DNA from: UBA7916 sp036121365
Lineage (GTDB): Bacteria; Pseudomonadota; Gammaproteobacteria; Comchoanobacterales; Comchoanobacteraceae
Direction: 5' to 3'
DNA: 21,534 nt
NCBI GenBank assembly: GCA_036121365.1
Contig: JAZAFR010000031.1
Coordinates: 1 to 21,534 of the forward strand
Of the stretch, positions 6,307 through 14,777 are shown in pieces. The position numbers and the translations under genes are program-made. The notes beneath the pieces are model-generated. The model saw nothing but the letters and a program-made list of their open reading frames with translations. It was not told where the DNA came from and ran no database searches. Numbering within the stretch: position 1 is the first letter of the stretch; every line of letters starts with the position of its first letter.

Positions 6307-8736
6307 TTATTCAGTCGGTTTTGGCGCTATTACTTGTCTCTGCCCATTGCCATCCATAGCACTGACTACCCCTTCTGCCTCCATTTTCTCAACCATGATT
6401 GATGCCCTATTATACCCTATTCTAAATCTTCTTTGTACGCTGGAGGTTGATACTTTTCTGCTTGTGGTTACAAAATCAACAATTTGATCATATAATGCTT
6501 GATCTTTACCTTTTTTAGAGTCCATATTTGTCACCATATCAGCTTGTGGTGAGTCCGGTGTGTCTGGCTTATTTAATTGAATGAAATTCGGGCTACCGTA
6601 TGATCTTAAATGCCTGACCACGCCTGCCACAGCTTCATCCGAAACAAACGCTCCATGACAGCGCATAGGTTGACCGGCTCCGGGTGATAAGTACAGCATG
6701 TCACCAAATCCGAGTAATGATTCCGCGCCTTGTTGATCAATGATTGTTCTTGAGTCAATCTTAGATGAGACTTGAAAGGATATTCTAGTGGGGATATTGG
6801 CTTTAATTAATCCAGTTATGACATCAACAGAAGGTCTTTGTGTTGCTAAAATTAAATGAATTCCAGCGGCCCTAGCCTTTTGTGCTAATCTTGCGATCAA
6901 TTGCTCTACTTTTTTACCCACCATCATCATCATGTCTGCAAACTCATCTGCAATCACAACTATGTATGGTAAATGCTCGTGGAACTCAACATCGCCATTT
7001 TGATTCTTGCCTTCTGTTATTTCAACATTTGGCATTGTTTTTACTTTCGCATTGTACCCACTGATGTTCCTGACGCCAAGCTCAGCCATTAATTTGTATC
7101 TTCTTTCCATCTCATTGACACACCAGTTTAACCCATATGATGCATCGTTCATGTCAGTCACAACTGGAGTCAATAAATGAGGAATGCCTTCATATACAGC
7201 AAACTCCAGCATTTTTGGGTCGATCAGTATCAATCGCAAATCCTTTGGTTCTGTTTTGTACAATAAGCTCAGAAGCATAGTATTAAGTCCGACTGATTTT
7301 CCCGAACCCGTTGTACCTGCAACCAATAAATGTGGCATTTTAGCCAGATCAACCACAACTGGATCTCCGCTAATATCCACTCCCAGTGCTAAGCATAACG
7401 CTGATCTAGACATTTGAAATGCATTGGATTCAAAAATTGTCTTCAAGCTTACTGTTACTCTATTCTTATTGGGTATCTCTAAACCAATATAGCTCTTCCC
7501 TGAGATTACCTCAACGACTCTTAAGCTCGCTACAGATAGCGATCGTGCCAAATCTCTTGACAATCCTGTTATCTTGCTTGCCTTGGTACCCGGTGCTGGT
7601 TGTATCTCAAATCTTGTTATGATTGGCCCTAATAGTATGTTCATTACTTTAGCTATGACGCCAAAATCTTTGAGTTTGGCTTCGATTGCTTGTGCCAATA
7701 GCTGTAGCTTTCTTGGGTCTTCTTTGATCCGTTCACTCGCTTTGTCTTGATTGAGCAAATCTAGTGATGGTTTAATTTCCTCACTATTAACATTATTCAT
7801 TGAATTTCTATTGACCTCTCTTTCTCTGTTGATACTGCTTGTGGTGTGTGTTGTTTCGCTTATCGCAGCCCTTTTGGTTAGATTTTCTTGAGGTTTTATC
7901 TCTGTATTTTCATACTTTACTCTTGTCATATCAGGCATAATTGGTGCTGTTCTCGTAGGCAAAATAGGATCTTTTCTTGCTGGAAAGATTTGTGATGTTG
8001 TTTTTTTGTCTTTAAGTTTACTTTCCTCCAGTATTTCGTTTCTATTTTCCATTTTTGTCATTGGCGTACTGATTTCTGAATTCTTTGCAGTTGTATGGTG
8101 TTTTGGTTTTTCAGACAGTATTTCATCATCTGATTCTCCGATTGTTTTCTCTATTTTTCTTCTTAGCATTCTTTGAGTCATCCACTGCCAGATTTTTTGC
8201 TTTTTTTCTTGTGCTGTGTTTAATATGAAATTTCCAGCTTTGATAAGGTGTTCATTGTAGTAGCCTTGTAACAACAAACCCAATATACTCACTAGTATTA
8301 GAAAGGTTCCCGTATGATCAAAATATTCGAATAGAAAACTGTCTATTCTTGAGCCTATCAATCCACCTGCTGTGAATATTGGCATTTCTTGTCTTATCGG
8401 AATGAATAAGTTCAATATGCTAATGAGTATAATGGTCGATAAAATGATTGTAGTGCACTCTTTTACTACTGTATTGCTTTTATCTGTGAATGTTTTTGCT
8501 GAAAAATATCCCATTAATGGCGGTATTAAGAATGCCCCGTAACCCAATACTATGGTTAACATCTGGGCGATCTCGAATCCGACTGGGCCAACAGTGTGAG
8601 CAATGAAGCCATTTTCAGTTGATGAGACTGTTGGCCTTAACATATAGTCATACAGCGCAATTGCAAGAAATATGCTCCCTGTTAACCATGATATAGAAAT
8701 TGATGTTCTATACTGCTCAAAATTCTTTTCTTTCAT
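6307..8736 (-). CDS. ftsK: DNA translocase FtsK
   Basis: 809 residues. FtsK is the hexameric septal ATPase that pumps chromosomal DNA toward dif and activates XerCD while helping divisome assembly. The order is four N-terminal membrane helices (about 14-34, 55-75, 93-113, 140-160), a short charged linker (about 175-335), and the alpha/beta motor. Walker A is GTTGSGKS (474-481), Walker B is VVIADEFAD (593-601), and ATQRPS is near 631-636. The C-terminal winged-helix gamma domain (about 745-805) contains RRFRIGYNRA and reads KOPS sequences. The linker is far shorter than in E. coli FtsK (1329 residues), as in compact homologues. The start is preceded by GGGGGA and by a promoter at 8758-8786. 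It is divergent from rpmE. Confidence 0.97.
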   Translation of the reverse strand: MKEKNFEQYRTSISISWLTGSIFLAIALYDYMLRPTVSSTENGFIAHTVGPVGFEIAQMLTIVLGYGAFLIPPLMGYFSAKTFTDKSNTVVKECTTIILSTIILISILNLFIPIRQEMPIFTAGGLIGSRIDSFLFEYFDHTGTFLILVSILGLLLQGYYNEHLIKAGNFILNTAQEKKQKIWQWMTQRMLRRKIEKTIGESDDEILSEKPKHHTTAKNSEISTPMTKMENRNEILEESKLKDKKTTSQIFPARKDPILPTRTAPIMPDMTRVKYENTEIKPQENLTKRAAISETTHTTSSINREREVNRNSMNNVNSEEIKPSLDLLNQDKASERIKEDPRKLQLLAQAIEAKLKDFGVIAKVMNILLGPIITRFEIQPAPGTKASKITGLSRDLARSLSVASLRVVEVISGKSYIGLEIPNKNRVTVSLKTIFESNAFQMSRSALCLALGVDISGDPVVVDLAKMPHLLVAGTTGSGKSVGLNTMLLSLLYKTEPKDLRLILIDPKMLEFAVYEGIPHLLTPVVTDMNDASYGLNWCVNEMERRYKLMAELGVRNISGYNAKVKTMPNVEITEGKNQNGDVEFHEHLPYIVVIADEFADMMMMVGKKVEQLIARLAQKARAAGIHLILATQRPSVDVITGLIKANIPTRISFQVSSKIDSRTIIDQQGAESLLGFGDMLYLSPGAGQPMRCHGAFVSDEAVAGVVRHLRSYGSPNFIQLNKPDTPDSPQADMVTNMDSKKGKDQALYDQIVDFVTTSRKVSTSSVQRRFRIGYNRASIMVEKMEAEGVVSAMDGNGQRQVIAPKPTE

Positions 8737-8757
8737 ACTGTTTTCCCCCTTAGTATC

Positions 8758-8786
8758 ATCCTACCGCTGTACGAGAATAAAATCAA
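8758..8786 (-). promoter_or_regulatory. Putative ftsK promoter
   Basis: On the minus strand: -35 TTGATT (8786-8781), a 17-bp spacer and -10 TAGGAT (8763-8758). The leader would be about 15 nt and would include the GGGGGA ribosome binding site. Confidence 0.45.
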
Positions 8787-8808
8787 TGCAAAGTTATTCG
8801 AAAGGTTC

Positions 8809-8837
8809 TTGCATACGTATTTTTATTATTGTATAAT
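8809..8837 (+). promoter_or_regulatory. rpmE promoter
   Basis: -35 TTGCAT (8809-8814), a 17-bp spacer, and a perfect -10 TATAAT (8832-8837). Transcription would begin near 8844, which excludes the upstream in-frame ATG at 8829 as a start for L31. Confidence 0.8.
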
Positions 8838-8861
8838 TACAAAAAATTTACGGATAATGCT

Positions 8862-9092
8862 ATGCAAGATAAGATACACTCAAAAATTGTCGAAGCCAAC
8901 GTAACTTGTGCTGGATGTGGTAATAAAATGACCTTGAGAGGAGCTTTCCGCGAGAGCAAATTCATAGTAGAAAGTTGCTTTAAATGCCATAGTGCTTATA
9001 CTGGAAAGCGACAAGTATCTGATACTGGTGCCGTTGAGAAATTCAACAAGAAATTTGGTGGCTTTTCTAGCTTTAAAAATATCAAAAAGTAA
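8862..9092 (+). CDS. rpmE: Ribosomal protein bL31 (zinc-binding form)
   Basis: 76 residues beginning MQDKIHSKIVEANVTC. This protein sits in the large-subunit central protuberance and bridges to the 30S head. The zinc site is intact: CAGC (16-19) and CFKC (39-42), followed by the family signature HSAYTGKRQVSDTGAVEKFNKKFGG. An in-frame ATG at 8829 would add 11 residues but lies on the promoter -10 region, and the family begins at this Met. GGA lies 7 nt upstream. It is monocistronic and divergent from ftsK. Confidence 0.95.
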   Translation: MQDKIHSKIVEANVTCAGCGNKMTLRGAFRESKFIVESCFKCHSAYTGKRQVSDTGAVEKFNKKFGGFSSFKNIKK

Positions 9093-9741
9093 GTTTCTGT
9101 TAGCTTGTTATATCCAGTACTTTTAAGAGCGTCATACGCCAAAGATCTCGTGTCATTCACCTAAAATATTTTATTGATTTGTTTACTTTTTGATGTATAA
9201 GCAGTCATAATATAAAAACGATAACCGGTTTAAAAGTGTCTCAGTCCGTTTGTGGCCATAGCCCTAGACGGTGTAGACATCTTTAGATGTTGATTTAAGA
9301 AGACATCCACATTGATGTGCGTAAGATTACAAATATTACATACCGATCAGAAGAAGCTCCCCGCTAATAATGAAAAAATTTTCTCTTGTCTTTTCAGTGC
9401 GTTTTTCGATGATCTGTTAGAATTTTCTGCAAATCCAATTGAACTTTTCGTCGGATGTCCGTAGAATTTTAACGCGCTTGATGCCAGTAACTACGACTGT
9501 TCATTGAGCGATATTATTTCGCGTAAAATCAATCAATTCTCACAGTAGTTTGACTGCATCAAGTCATAATCTAGCAATCCACAACAAAGTCTACTATAGC
9601 GTCCTTAATTAAAATGCCTATCATACTGAATCTAATCACTTGGAGATATTGTTCTGAGAGTCTCATTACGAGTAACAACCTTGTTTTTGTATCTGCACTC
9701 ATTAAATATTGCTATTCTTTTCCATTACAGTAGTTGTTTCT
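9093..9741. other. 649-bp intergenic region, possibly a decayed gene
   Basis: This separates the convergent ends of rpmE and recJ. No intact gene or tRNA is visible. Two small hairpins of the same kind occur in tandem (ACATC/GATGT at 9277-9290 and 9303-9318). On the plus strand the frame from 9294 to 9545 is open except for one stop at 9462-9464 and reads like degraded protein (DDLLEFSANPIELF...). Nothing in it matches a family I know. An intergenic RNA or pseudogene is possible but unproven. Confidence 0.4.
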
Positions 9742-11457
9742 TTAATTCGCTTTTATATCGCTTCCTACACAATCCATGTGTTCAATAAAGATTGAGAATT
9801 GCTCTTCTCCTAAATATTCACTTACATTGAGTTTAAAGTATACCTGATAGTCTTCGTTTGTTTCTATGTTATTATAGTCTTTTTCTGTACAAAAAAACCA
9901 CATTGCATTCACTTTCATTTTTTCTCCAGTGCTCAATGTGAGTTTAATGTGCTTTTCCTTGATTAATCGTTTACTAATCACCGTCATCTTTTTTTCAAAA
10001 ATTGGCTCCTCATATCCTTGGCCCCATATACCGTATGCATCGATTGCTTTTGCTGTTTCTGTGTTCATCTCTTCGTTTTTTAGAACACCGTCAGTGTACA
10101 ATACCGGTGTGAATAATGCTTCATCGTACTGCTTGATTTCTGCATCAAACATTGCTGAGAACGTTTCCAAATCTTTTTTTAGAATACTCATCCCAGCGGC
10201 CATAGAATGCCCACCAAACTTTTTCAATATATTATTTTTTTCTGATATTTTAGCCAAAGTATCGCGCAAATTAATGCCCTCTATGGATCTTCCTGAACCT
10301 TTTATATACCCATCATCATCTTCTGCAAAAATGATACAGGGTCGGTATTTTTCTTCTTTTATCTTAGATGCCACGATACCGATGATGCCTTGATGCCAGC
10401 TTTTGTCGTACAACACAATGCCGTGCTTGTCACTTTTTGCCATCTTTCTTAACGCATCTGTTTGTATCTCGTTCTGTTTTAACTTCCTCGTTGTATTATG
10501 ATTCTTTAATATATTTGCTAACTCCTCTGCTTCTCCCTCTGATTCACTCAATAAGCACCTTACCCCTACTGTCATATCATCCATTCGACCAACTGCATTC
10601 AGTTTCGGTGCGACCTTAAATGCAATATCGGTCGTTGTTATATCCGCGAGCTTGCTTTTCTCATCGCTCAATAATGCCTCAAGCCCAATCGACATTCTTC
10701 CTTCTCTTATTTTTCTAAGTCCATGTGATATCAGTATTCTATTGTTTTTATCAAAAGGAACACAATCTGCGATTGTTCCCAATGCTACAAGATCAAGAAA
10801 TTGCATAAAGTTTGGTGCTGCCTTTTCAAACATACCCTGCTCTCTCATTTTTTGCCTCAATGCCAGTAATACGTAAAAAATCACTCCCACACCAGCGGTT
10901 GCCTTTGATTGAAACTGATCTCCTGGCAATTGCGGATTGATTATCGTGGGTGTATTCGGCAGATGATTGCCTGGCAAATGATGATCTGTTATGATTACTT
11001 TTAGGCCTTTTGATATCGCATAATCAACACCCTCAATACTCGTAATACCATTGTCAACTGTTATCAGCACTTCTGGTTTGTCCTTTCTTTCCAGAGCTTG
11101 TTTCACGATATTTAAACTTAAGCCATAACCAGATTTAAAACGGTTTGGAATTAAATAATCTACATTTGTGAATCCCAGTGCTCTTAAGCCCTTTATTGCA
11201 ACCGTACTTGCAGTTGCTCCGTCACAATCATAATCACCAATGATTAGGATATTCTTTTGTTCTCTTCTATATCGAATTAATTCGTCAGTTGTAATTTCAA
11301 TATTTTTTAATGCTTGAGGTCTTAGTAAATCTTCCAGCTCGTATTCTATATATTGACAATTTCTGTTGCCAATTACTCTATCTAAAACGGGGTGTAAATC
11401 TCTGTTTTTAATCTTTTTTTTGTGACCCTCGTGCCTGATGACTGTTTTCCTTAACAT
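9742..11457 (-). CDS. recJ: Single-stranded-DNA-specific exonuclease RecJ
   Basis: 571 residues, close to the E. coli 577. RecJ is a 5'-3' single-strand exonuclease of the DHH phosphoesterase superfamily used in RecF-pathway recombination, mismatch repair and base excision repair. Motifs: DYDCDG (75-80), VDNG (134-137), DHH (158-160), LVALGTIAD (223-231), then the DHHA1 part with FGGHSMAAGMSI and a C-terminal OB-like domain. The catalytic metal ligands appear intact. AGGG lies 7 nt before the ATG. It is last in a minus-strand row with the hydrolase and membrane-protein genes (gaps of 46 and 37 bp), so it may be co-transcribed with them. Confidence 0.96.
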   Translation of the reverse strand: MLRKTVIRHEGHKKKIKNRDLHPVLDRVIGNRNCQYIEYELEDLLRPQALKNIEITTDELIRYRREQKNILIIGDYDCDGATASTVAIKGLRALGFTNVDYLIPNRFKSGYGLSLNIVKQALERKDKPEVLITVDNGITSIEGVDYAISKGLKVIITDHHLPGNHLPNTPTIINPQLPGDQFQSKATAGVGVIFYVLLALRQKMREQGMFEKAAPNFMQFLDLVALGTIADCVPFDKNNRILISHGLRKIREGRMSIGLEALLSDEKSKLADITTTDIAFKVAPKLNAVGRMDDMTVGVRCLLSESEGEAEELANILKNHNTTRKLKQNEIQTDALRKMAKSDKHGIVLYDKSWHQGIIGIVASKIKEEKYRPCIIFAEDDDGYIKGSGRSIEGINLRDTLAKISEKNNILKKFGGHSMAAGMSILKKDLETFSAMFDAEIKQYDEALFTPVLYTDGVLKNEEMNTETAKAIDAYGIWGQGYEEPIFEKKMTVISKRLIKEKHIKLTLSTGEKMKVNAMWFFCTEKDYNNIETNEDYQVYFKLNVSEYLGEEQFSIFIEHMDCVGSDIKAN

Positions 11458-11503
11458 GCCTCAACCCTTTCTCTTATGTACTGATATTTATCGTCACGTA
11501 CGA

Positions 11504-12625
11504 TTACTCTTCTACTAGATGTAAACTGTCAATTTTTGTGCTCTCATTCAATAGATACTCCATCAGCTTGGTTATTTTTTCAAGTTCACTTACCCGTCTA
11601 TTATTGATAACTTGATACATTTTTGATGGTGGCATGTTGTGAGAATCTTCTCTTGCCTCTGTTGTAAAAATCCAATTCACCAGTGATTCTTTTTGCACAC
11701 TGGCCACTTGATCTGGTATGTATGCGTCTCTGTTGTCTTTGATCAGGTTGCTCTGCAGTATATGACCACTTTCAGCGGAATCATTGTCTGTTTTCCATCC
11801 CGATAATTCAACTGCTTTTTTAAGTGCCCTCTGTATGCATTTGAATCCATAATCATTGATGCAGTTGATGATTCTACTCACAGCTTTTTTGTTGTTTTCT
11901 GGGATGAGATTTTTTAGCATTCTGGATGGTCTGTAGTACATAAATGCATCTGCAATCCCTGGCAATGACATCGCGCTGTAAGCCAGTTTAACTCTTGTAG
12001 AAAAATTTATATTGTTTTTAAGTTTGTTAAATACTTTCTTAGAAAATATCCCGCCCAAAGAATGCCCCATAATTACCATCTGTGCATTTTCATATTTCTT
12101 CAAAAGCAATTTTGCACATTGATAGTAATCCTGAGTAATGTCATCCTGACTCAATGGCTGAGGATCATACTTCATAGGTAGGTTTTTCTCGTCACTATTA
12201 TTGATTACACCAAACGGATTGAACCTTGACAAGAGAACTTTTGTCGTTTGTTTTTGTATTGCTTTTTTTGTTGCATAAGCACACTCAATTGCTCTTTGCC
12301 TGCAACTGAATAAATGTGAGTTGCTACCTGATATGAAAAACACTATCATATTGATTGTTTTTTCTATTGGTTTGCTATCAGTGATACTGAATAGAGGAAT
12401 GCTCATTCCTTGAATTTCATATTCGCCACTTCTGTCTTTTGGGCTTGTCCATGTGTTAATATGATTGATTAGTCTTTTATTTTTACATCCCAAATGTACT
12501 TTGTGCCAAATTTTTTTACCATTGGACTCTATTTTCTCCAATAGCGGCATTCTCTCAACTTCTTGATTTGGTTTGATTAAGTACTCAGTTACAATTTTTG
12601 ACATTAAGTTTTTCAAAGATTTCAT
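11504..12625 (-). CDS. Putative alpha/beta-hydrolase (lipase-like), unknown substrate
   Basis: 373 residues without a signal peptide or membrane segment. The centre reads QMVIMGHSLGGIFSKKVF, giving the nucleophile-elbow motif GHSLGG (187-192) with Ser189. It is preceded by a strand INMIVFFISGSN (91-102), which resembles the oxyanion strand of alpha/beta-hydrolases. Plausible partners are Asp305 in AYIPDQVAS and His329 in EDSHNM; these assignments are inference. The family is not one I can name. The N-terminal 80 residues are basic and match nothing I recognise. It lies between recJ and a polytopic membrane-protein gene on the same strand. It may act with that membrane protein or be a translocated effector, but no secretion signal can be demonstrated. 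The ribosome binding site is weak (AGAGAA). Confidence 0.65.
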   Translation of the reverse strand: MKSLKNLMSKIVTEYLIKPNQEVERMPLLEKIESNGKKIWHKVHLGCKNKRLINHINTWTSPKDRSGEYEIQGMSIPLFSITDSKPIEKTINMIVFFISGSNSHLFSCRQRAIECAYATKKAIQKQTTKVLLSRFNPFGVINNSDEKNLPMKYDPQPLSQDDITQDYYQCAKLLLKKYENAQMVIMGHSLGGIFSKKVFNKLKNNINFSTRVKLAYSAMSLPGIADAFMYYRPSRMLKNLIPENNKKAVSRIINCINDYGFKCIQRALKKAVELSGWKTDNDSAESGHILQSNLIKDNRDAYIPDQVASVQKESLVNWIFTTEAREDSHNMPPSKMYQVINNRRVSELEKITKLMEYLLNESTKIDSLHLVEE

Positions 12626-12662
12626 ATAAGTTTCTCTTTTGTCTCATGGTCACGTGAATATA

Positions 12663-13826
12663 TTAATATGAAACACCATTCATATCAAGACGACTATTGA
12701 TTTTTTGGAGTGTCCAGCTCACCCAGTCTCTTTCATGGTTTAATGTACTACTTTTTTTGTTTTTCTTACTTTTTTTATTTGTTAGTTCATCTGCATTAAG
12801 ATGATTCACTTGCAAGCTATTTTGTACGAATGATGCGGTAATATAGGACATCGTTGATAAAAATCCTAGGTATTTTTTCCAGCCTGTAAAATATACAAAT
12901 GCATTCATGACTCCTCTAATTCCGAGAAGCCCTATTCTCAAAGTAGTTAAAGCCTTTCTGACCAATGCATTCCCAGGTATATTATGAAAAAAATACCTTT
13001 TTGCCATAAATGACTCTTTGTTTTCATTTTCAAATCTGCGAAAATTATGCCCCCATAACAAAACTCTTTCAAAAAATGTACATGCAGCAAAAAGAAAACT
13101 TGCTATCATGATATTTGCCGTGCTGATTTGTATCATCTGTATTTGTGTCAATATTAACATGAGTCCTAATAGTACTTTAAAGTCCCCATATGCATATAAG
13201 AATGCCCCTATGCTGACTCCTGATGTCATTAATATTGGGTTTTTGATGTATTCTCCCAGCCAGATTTTGATCTGTGTTGGGTTCTTTTTTTCAGATCGCT
13301 CTTTATGCTTCTTCTCACTGTTAGCGCTTGATCCGTATATATAATGAACAAAATTTGTCAGATATGTCATGCCTTGTGCGATTAAACCTGATGAGACGAA
13401 ATAGACGTTGTAAAAAGTTACTACGATTAATGGCATTTCTATGCCCATTCCAATCAATGTGTTTTGCTGAATCAATGTCATGTTGTGAATGCTTGTATAT
13501 ACATCAATCATGGCAAAGAATATAATACTTGTCATACAGGCTGATTTGATCAAGTCTTCTATGCTCTGTTTTTGACTTTTGTTATTTACTTTTAGTGCTT
13601 TAGGGTTTGTGATCATTTGCATATTGATCAGCTCATTGGACATTGCAAAAAGCATAGCGCTAATCGCCAATACAATGGATATTCCACTTGACATATTCAA
13701 TATGCCAAAAAATAGTGTGTATAAATTGATGATAGCATATATCGATAATGCTGAGTAATAGCACAGGAAACTGATTTCACATATGCTTTTGTATGCTTTA
13801 TTTTCTATTAGGCCTCTATGATTCAT
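12663..13826 (-). CDS. Polytopic membrane protein of unknown function
   Basis: 387 residues from the ATG at 13826. The frame is open upstream to a TTG at 13853 (396 residues), but that TTG has no ribosome binding site. Numbered on the longer form there are about eight to nine hydrophobic segments: 28-52, 55-73, 102-120, 135-157, 207-222, 226-245, 246-268, 303-321 and 330-345. A Lys/Glu-rich loop (about 176-198) splits it into two halves, and the C-terminus is basic (KKSKKNKK) and probably cytosolic. No transporter or enzyme signature was recognised. The gene directly precedes the hydrolase gene (37-bp gap) and recJ, so the three may form one transcript. Confidence 0.6.
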   Translation of the reverse strand: MNHRGLIENKAYKSICEISFLCYYSALSIYAIINLYTLFFGILNMSSGISIVLAISAMLFAMSNELINMQMITNPKALKVNNKSQKQSIEDLIKSACMTSIIFFAMIDVYTSIHNMTLIQQNTLIGMGIEMPLIVVTFYNVYFVSSGLIAQGMTYLTNFVHYIYGSSANSEKKHKERSEKKNPTQIKIWLGEYIKNPILMTSGVSIGAFLYAYGDFKVLLGLMLILTQIQMIQISTANIMIASFLFAACTFFERVLLWGHNFRRFENENKESFMAKRYFFHNIPGNALVRKALTTLRIGLLGIRGVMNAFVYFTGWKKYLGFLSTMSYITASFVQNSLQVNHLNADELTNKKSKKNKKSSTLNHERDWVSWTLQKINSRLDMNGVSY

Positions 13827-14001
13827 CAGCTTTCGCTTTTCCCTCTTTTTCAATTGATAGGTAACAATTTAACCCATTTTTTTTTCTTATTCAACCAGAT
13901 CCATTTTATACATAATTTTAACATCTTAATCTAATCAGGTCATCATTATCACACTTTTATTGTTGTTTTTTTCTTATTGGTGTGTTTTTAACTTAAAACT
14001 C

Positions 14002-14030
14002 TTGTAATTTTGACTATTTTATTAGATAAT
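14002..14030 (+). promoter_or_regulatory. Putative infA promoter
   Basis: -35 TTGTAA (14002-14007), a 17-bp spacer and -10 GATAAT (14025-14030). The predicted leader is about 20 nt. Confidence 0.55.
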
Positions 14031-14056
14031 TTCATTTTTAAAATTTATGTTTACTT

Positions 14057-14332
14057 ATGGTTAAAAAAGATGTAATGGTGTTTGAAGGGGTTGTTTTGGA
14101 AGCAATGCCGAATACGACATTTAAAGTACAACTCGAGAATAAACACGTCATCACTGCTCACATTTCAGGAAAAATGCGTAAGAACTACATTCGTATACTA
14201 ACCGGTGATGATGTTACTGTCGAAATGACCCCGTATGATTTAACCAAAGGCAGGATCATCACTAGACATAAGCATAAAAAAAGTGCATCAGCTGAGACAC
14301 CAGCACCAGAATCTGAGAACCCTACTAAATAA
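14057..14332 (+). CDS. infA: Translation initiation factor IF-1 with a C-terminal tail
   Basis: 91 residues. The first 72 form the S1-like OB fold, with GVVLEAMPNTTFKVQLEN and the invariant HISGKMRKNYIRILTGD block. IF-1 binds the 30S A site during initiation. Typical IF-1 ends about where this one reads RIITRHKHKK; here a further tail, SASAETPAPESENPTK, is added. No good Shine-Dalgarno precedes the ATG, and the leader is A/T-only. An ATG 10 nt upstream is out of frame. The neighbour across the gap is clpA, as in E. coli, although here the two genes converge. Confidence 0.95.
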   Translation: MVKKDVMVFEGVVLEAMPNTTFKVQLENKHVITAHISGKMRKNYIRILTGDDVTVEMTPYDLTKGRIITRHKHKKSASAETPAPESENPTK

Positions 14333-14777
14333 TTCTCCCAACTTTTGGCTCTTACACTGAGCAGTAAGTGATTAAAGGACATGTCAAACAGAAATGCTTC
14401 TGTCCGGAGTGTTCTCAGATGTTACGTTAGGCTAAAATTTAAGCGGGTTGGAAAGAGCAAAACTCTCTGTTGAATGTTTTTAAGCTAACGGCGCATGTAC
14501 TGCTCTACTCCACTTTTATCTCTGCTTGGTGCACGAGGATTAATCTTGTTATATAATCTTTAGAAAATAACAATTTTTATATCATGAAAATTGACTATTT
14601 ATTGATTCTAGAGAGCCTTATTCAAATTCAATTCATAAATATAAATCTTCTCTTCTTATTTAAGGATATTTAATCGTCAGCAATCTATATTAAATATGAG
14701 TGCAGTGCTGCCAATATCATCGCTAGATCTGACAACACTTCGATTATATCTTCTGCACTTCTTGGACTTTAATTCGT
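14333..14777. other. 445-bp intergenic region between convergent infA and clpA
   Basis: No gene or tRNA was recognised; the tRNA-Ser found here in E. coli is absent. Small hairpins can be drawn (CTTAC/GTAAG near 14351-14368, CAGAA/TTCTG near 14390-14403), and a long-range pair AGTGCAG (14699-14705) / CTGCACT (14753-14759) lies just past the clpA stop. None has a convincing T tract. Confidence 0.45.

Noticed and set aside
8829..8861. 11-residue N-terminal extension of L31.
   Set aside because: The upstream ATG overlaps the TATAAT -10 of the rpmE promoter and so would not be in the transcript.
9249..9370. GTTTGTGGCCATAGC resembles the start of 5S rRNA (GGCCATAGC block).
   Set aside because: The invariant CCGAAC core is missing, the two ends do not form the closing helix, and the rest of the match is poor.
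9093..9741. Possible tRNA, tmRNA or CRISPR in the long gaps.
   Set aside because: No T-loop consensus, no ANDENYA-type tag sequence and no regularly spaced direct repeats were found in any of the gaps.
14381..14473. 30-codon basic frame after infA, preceded by AAAGGA.
   Set aside because: The AAAGGA is only 1 nt from the ATG, too close to act as a Shine-Dalgarno. The peptide is not recognisable.
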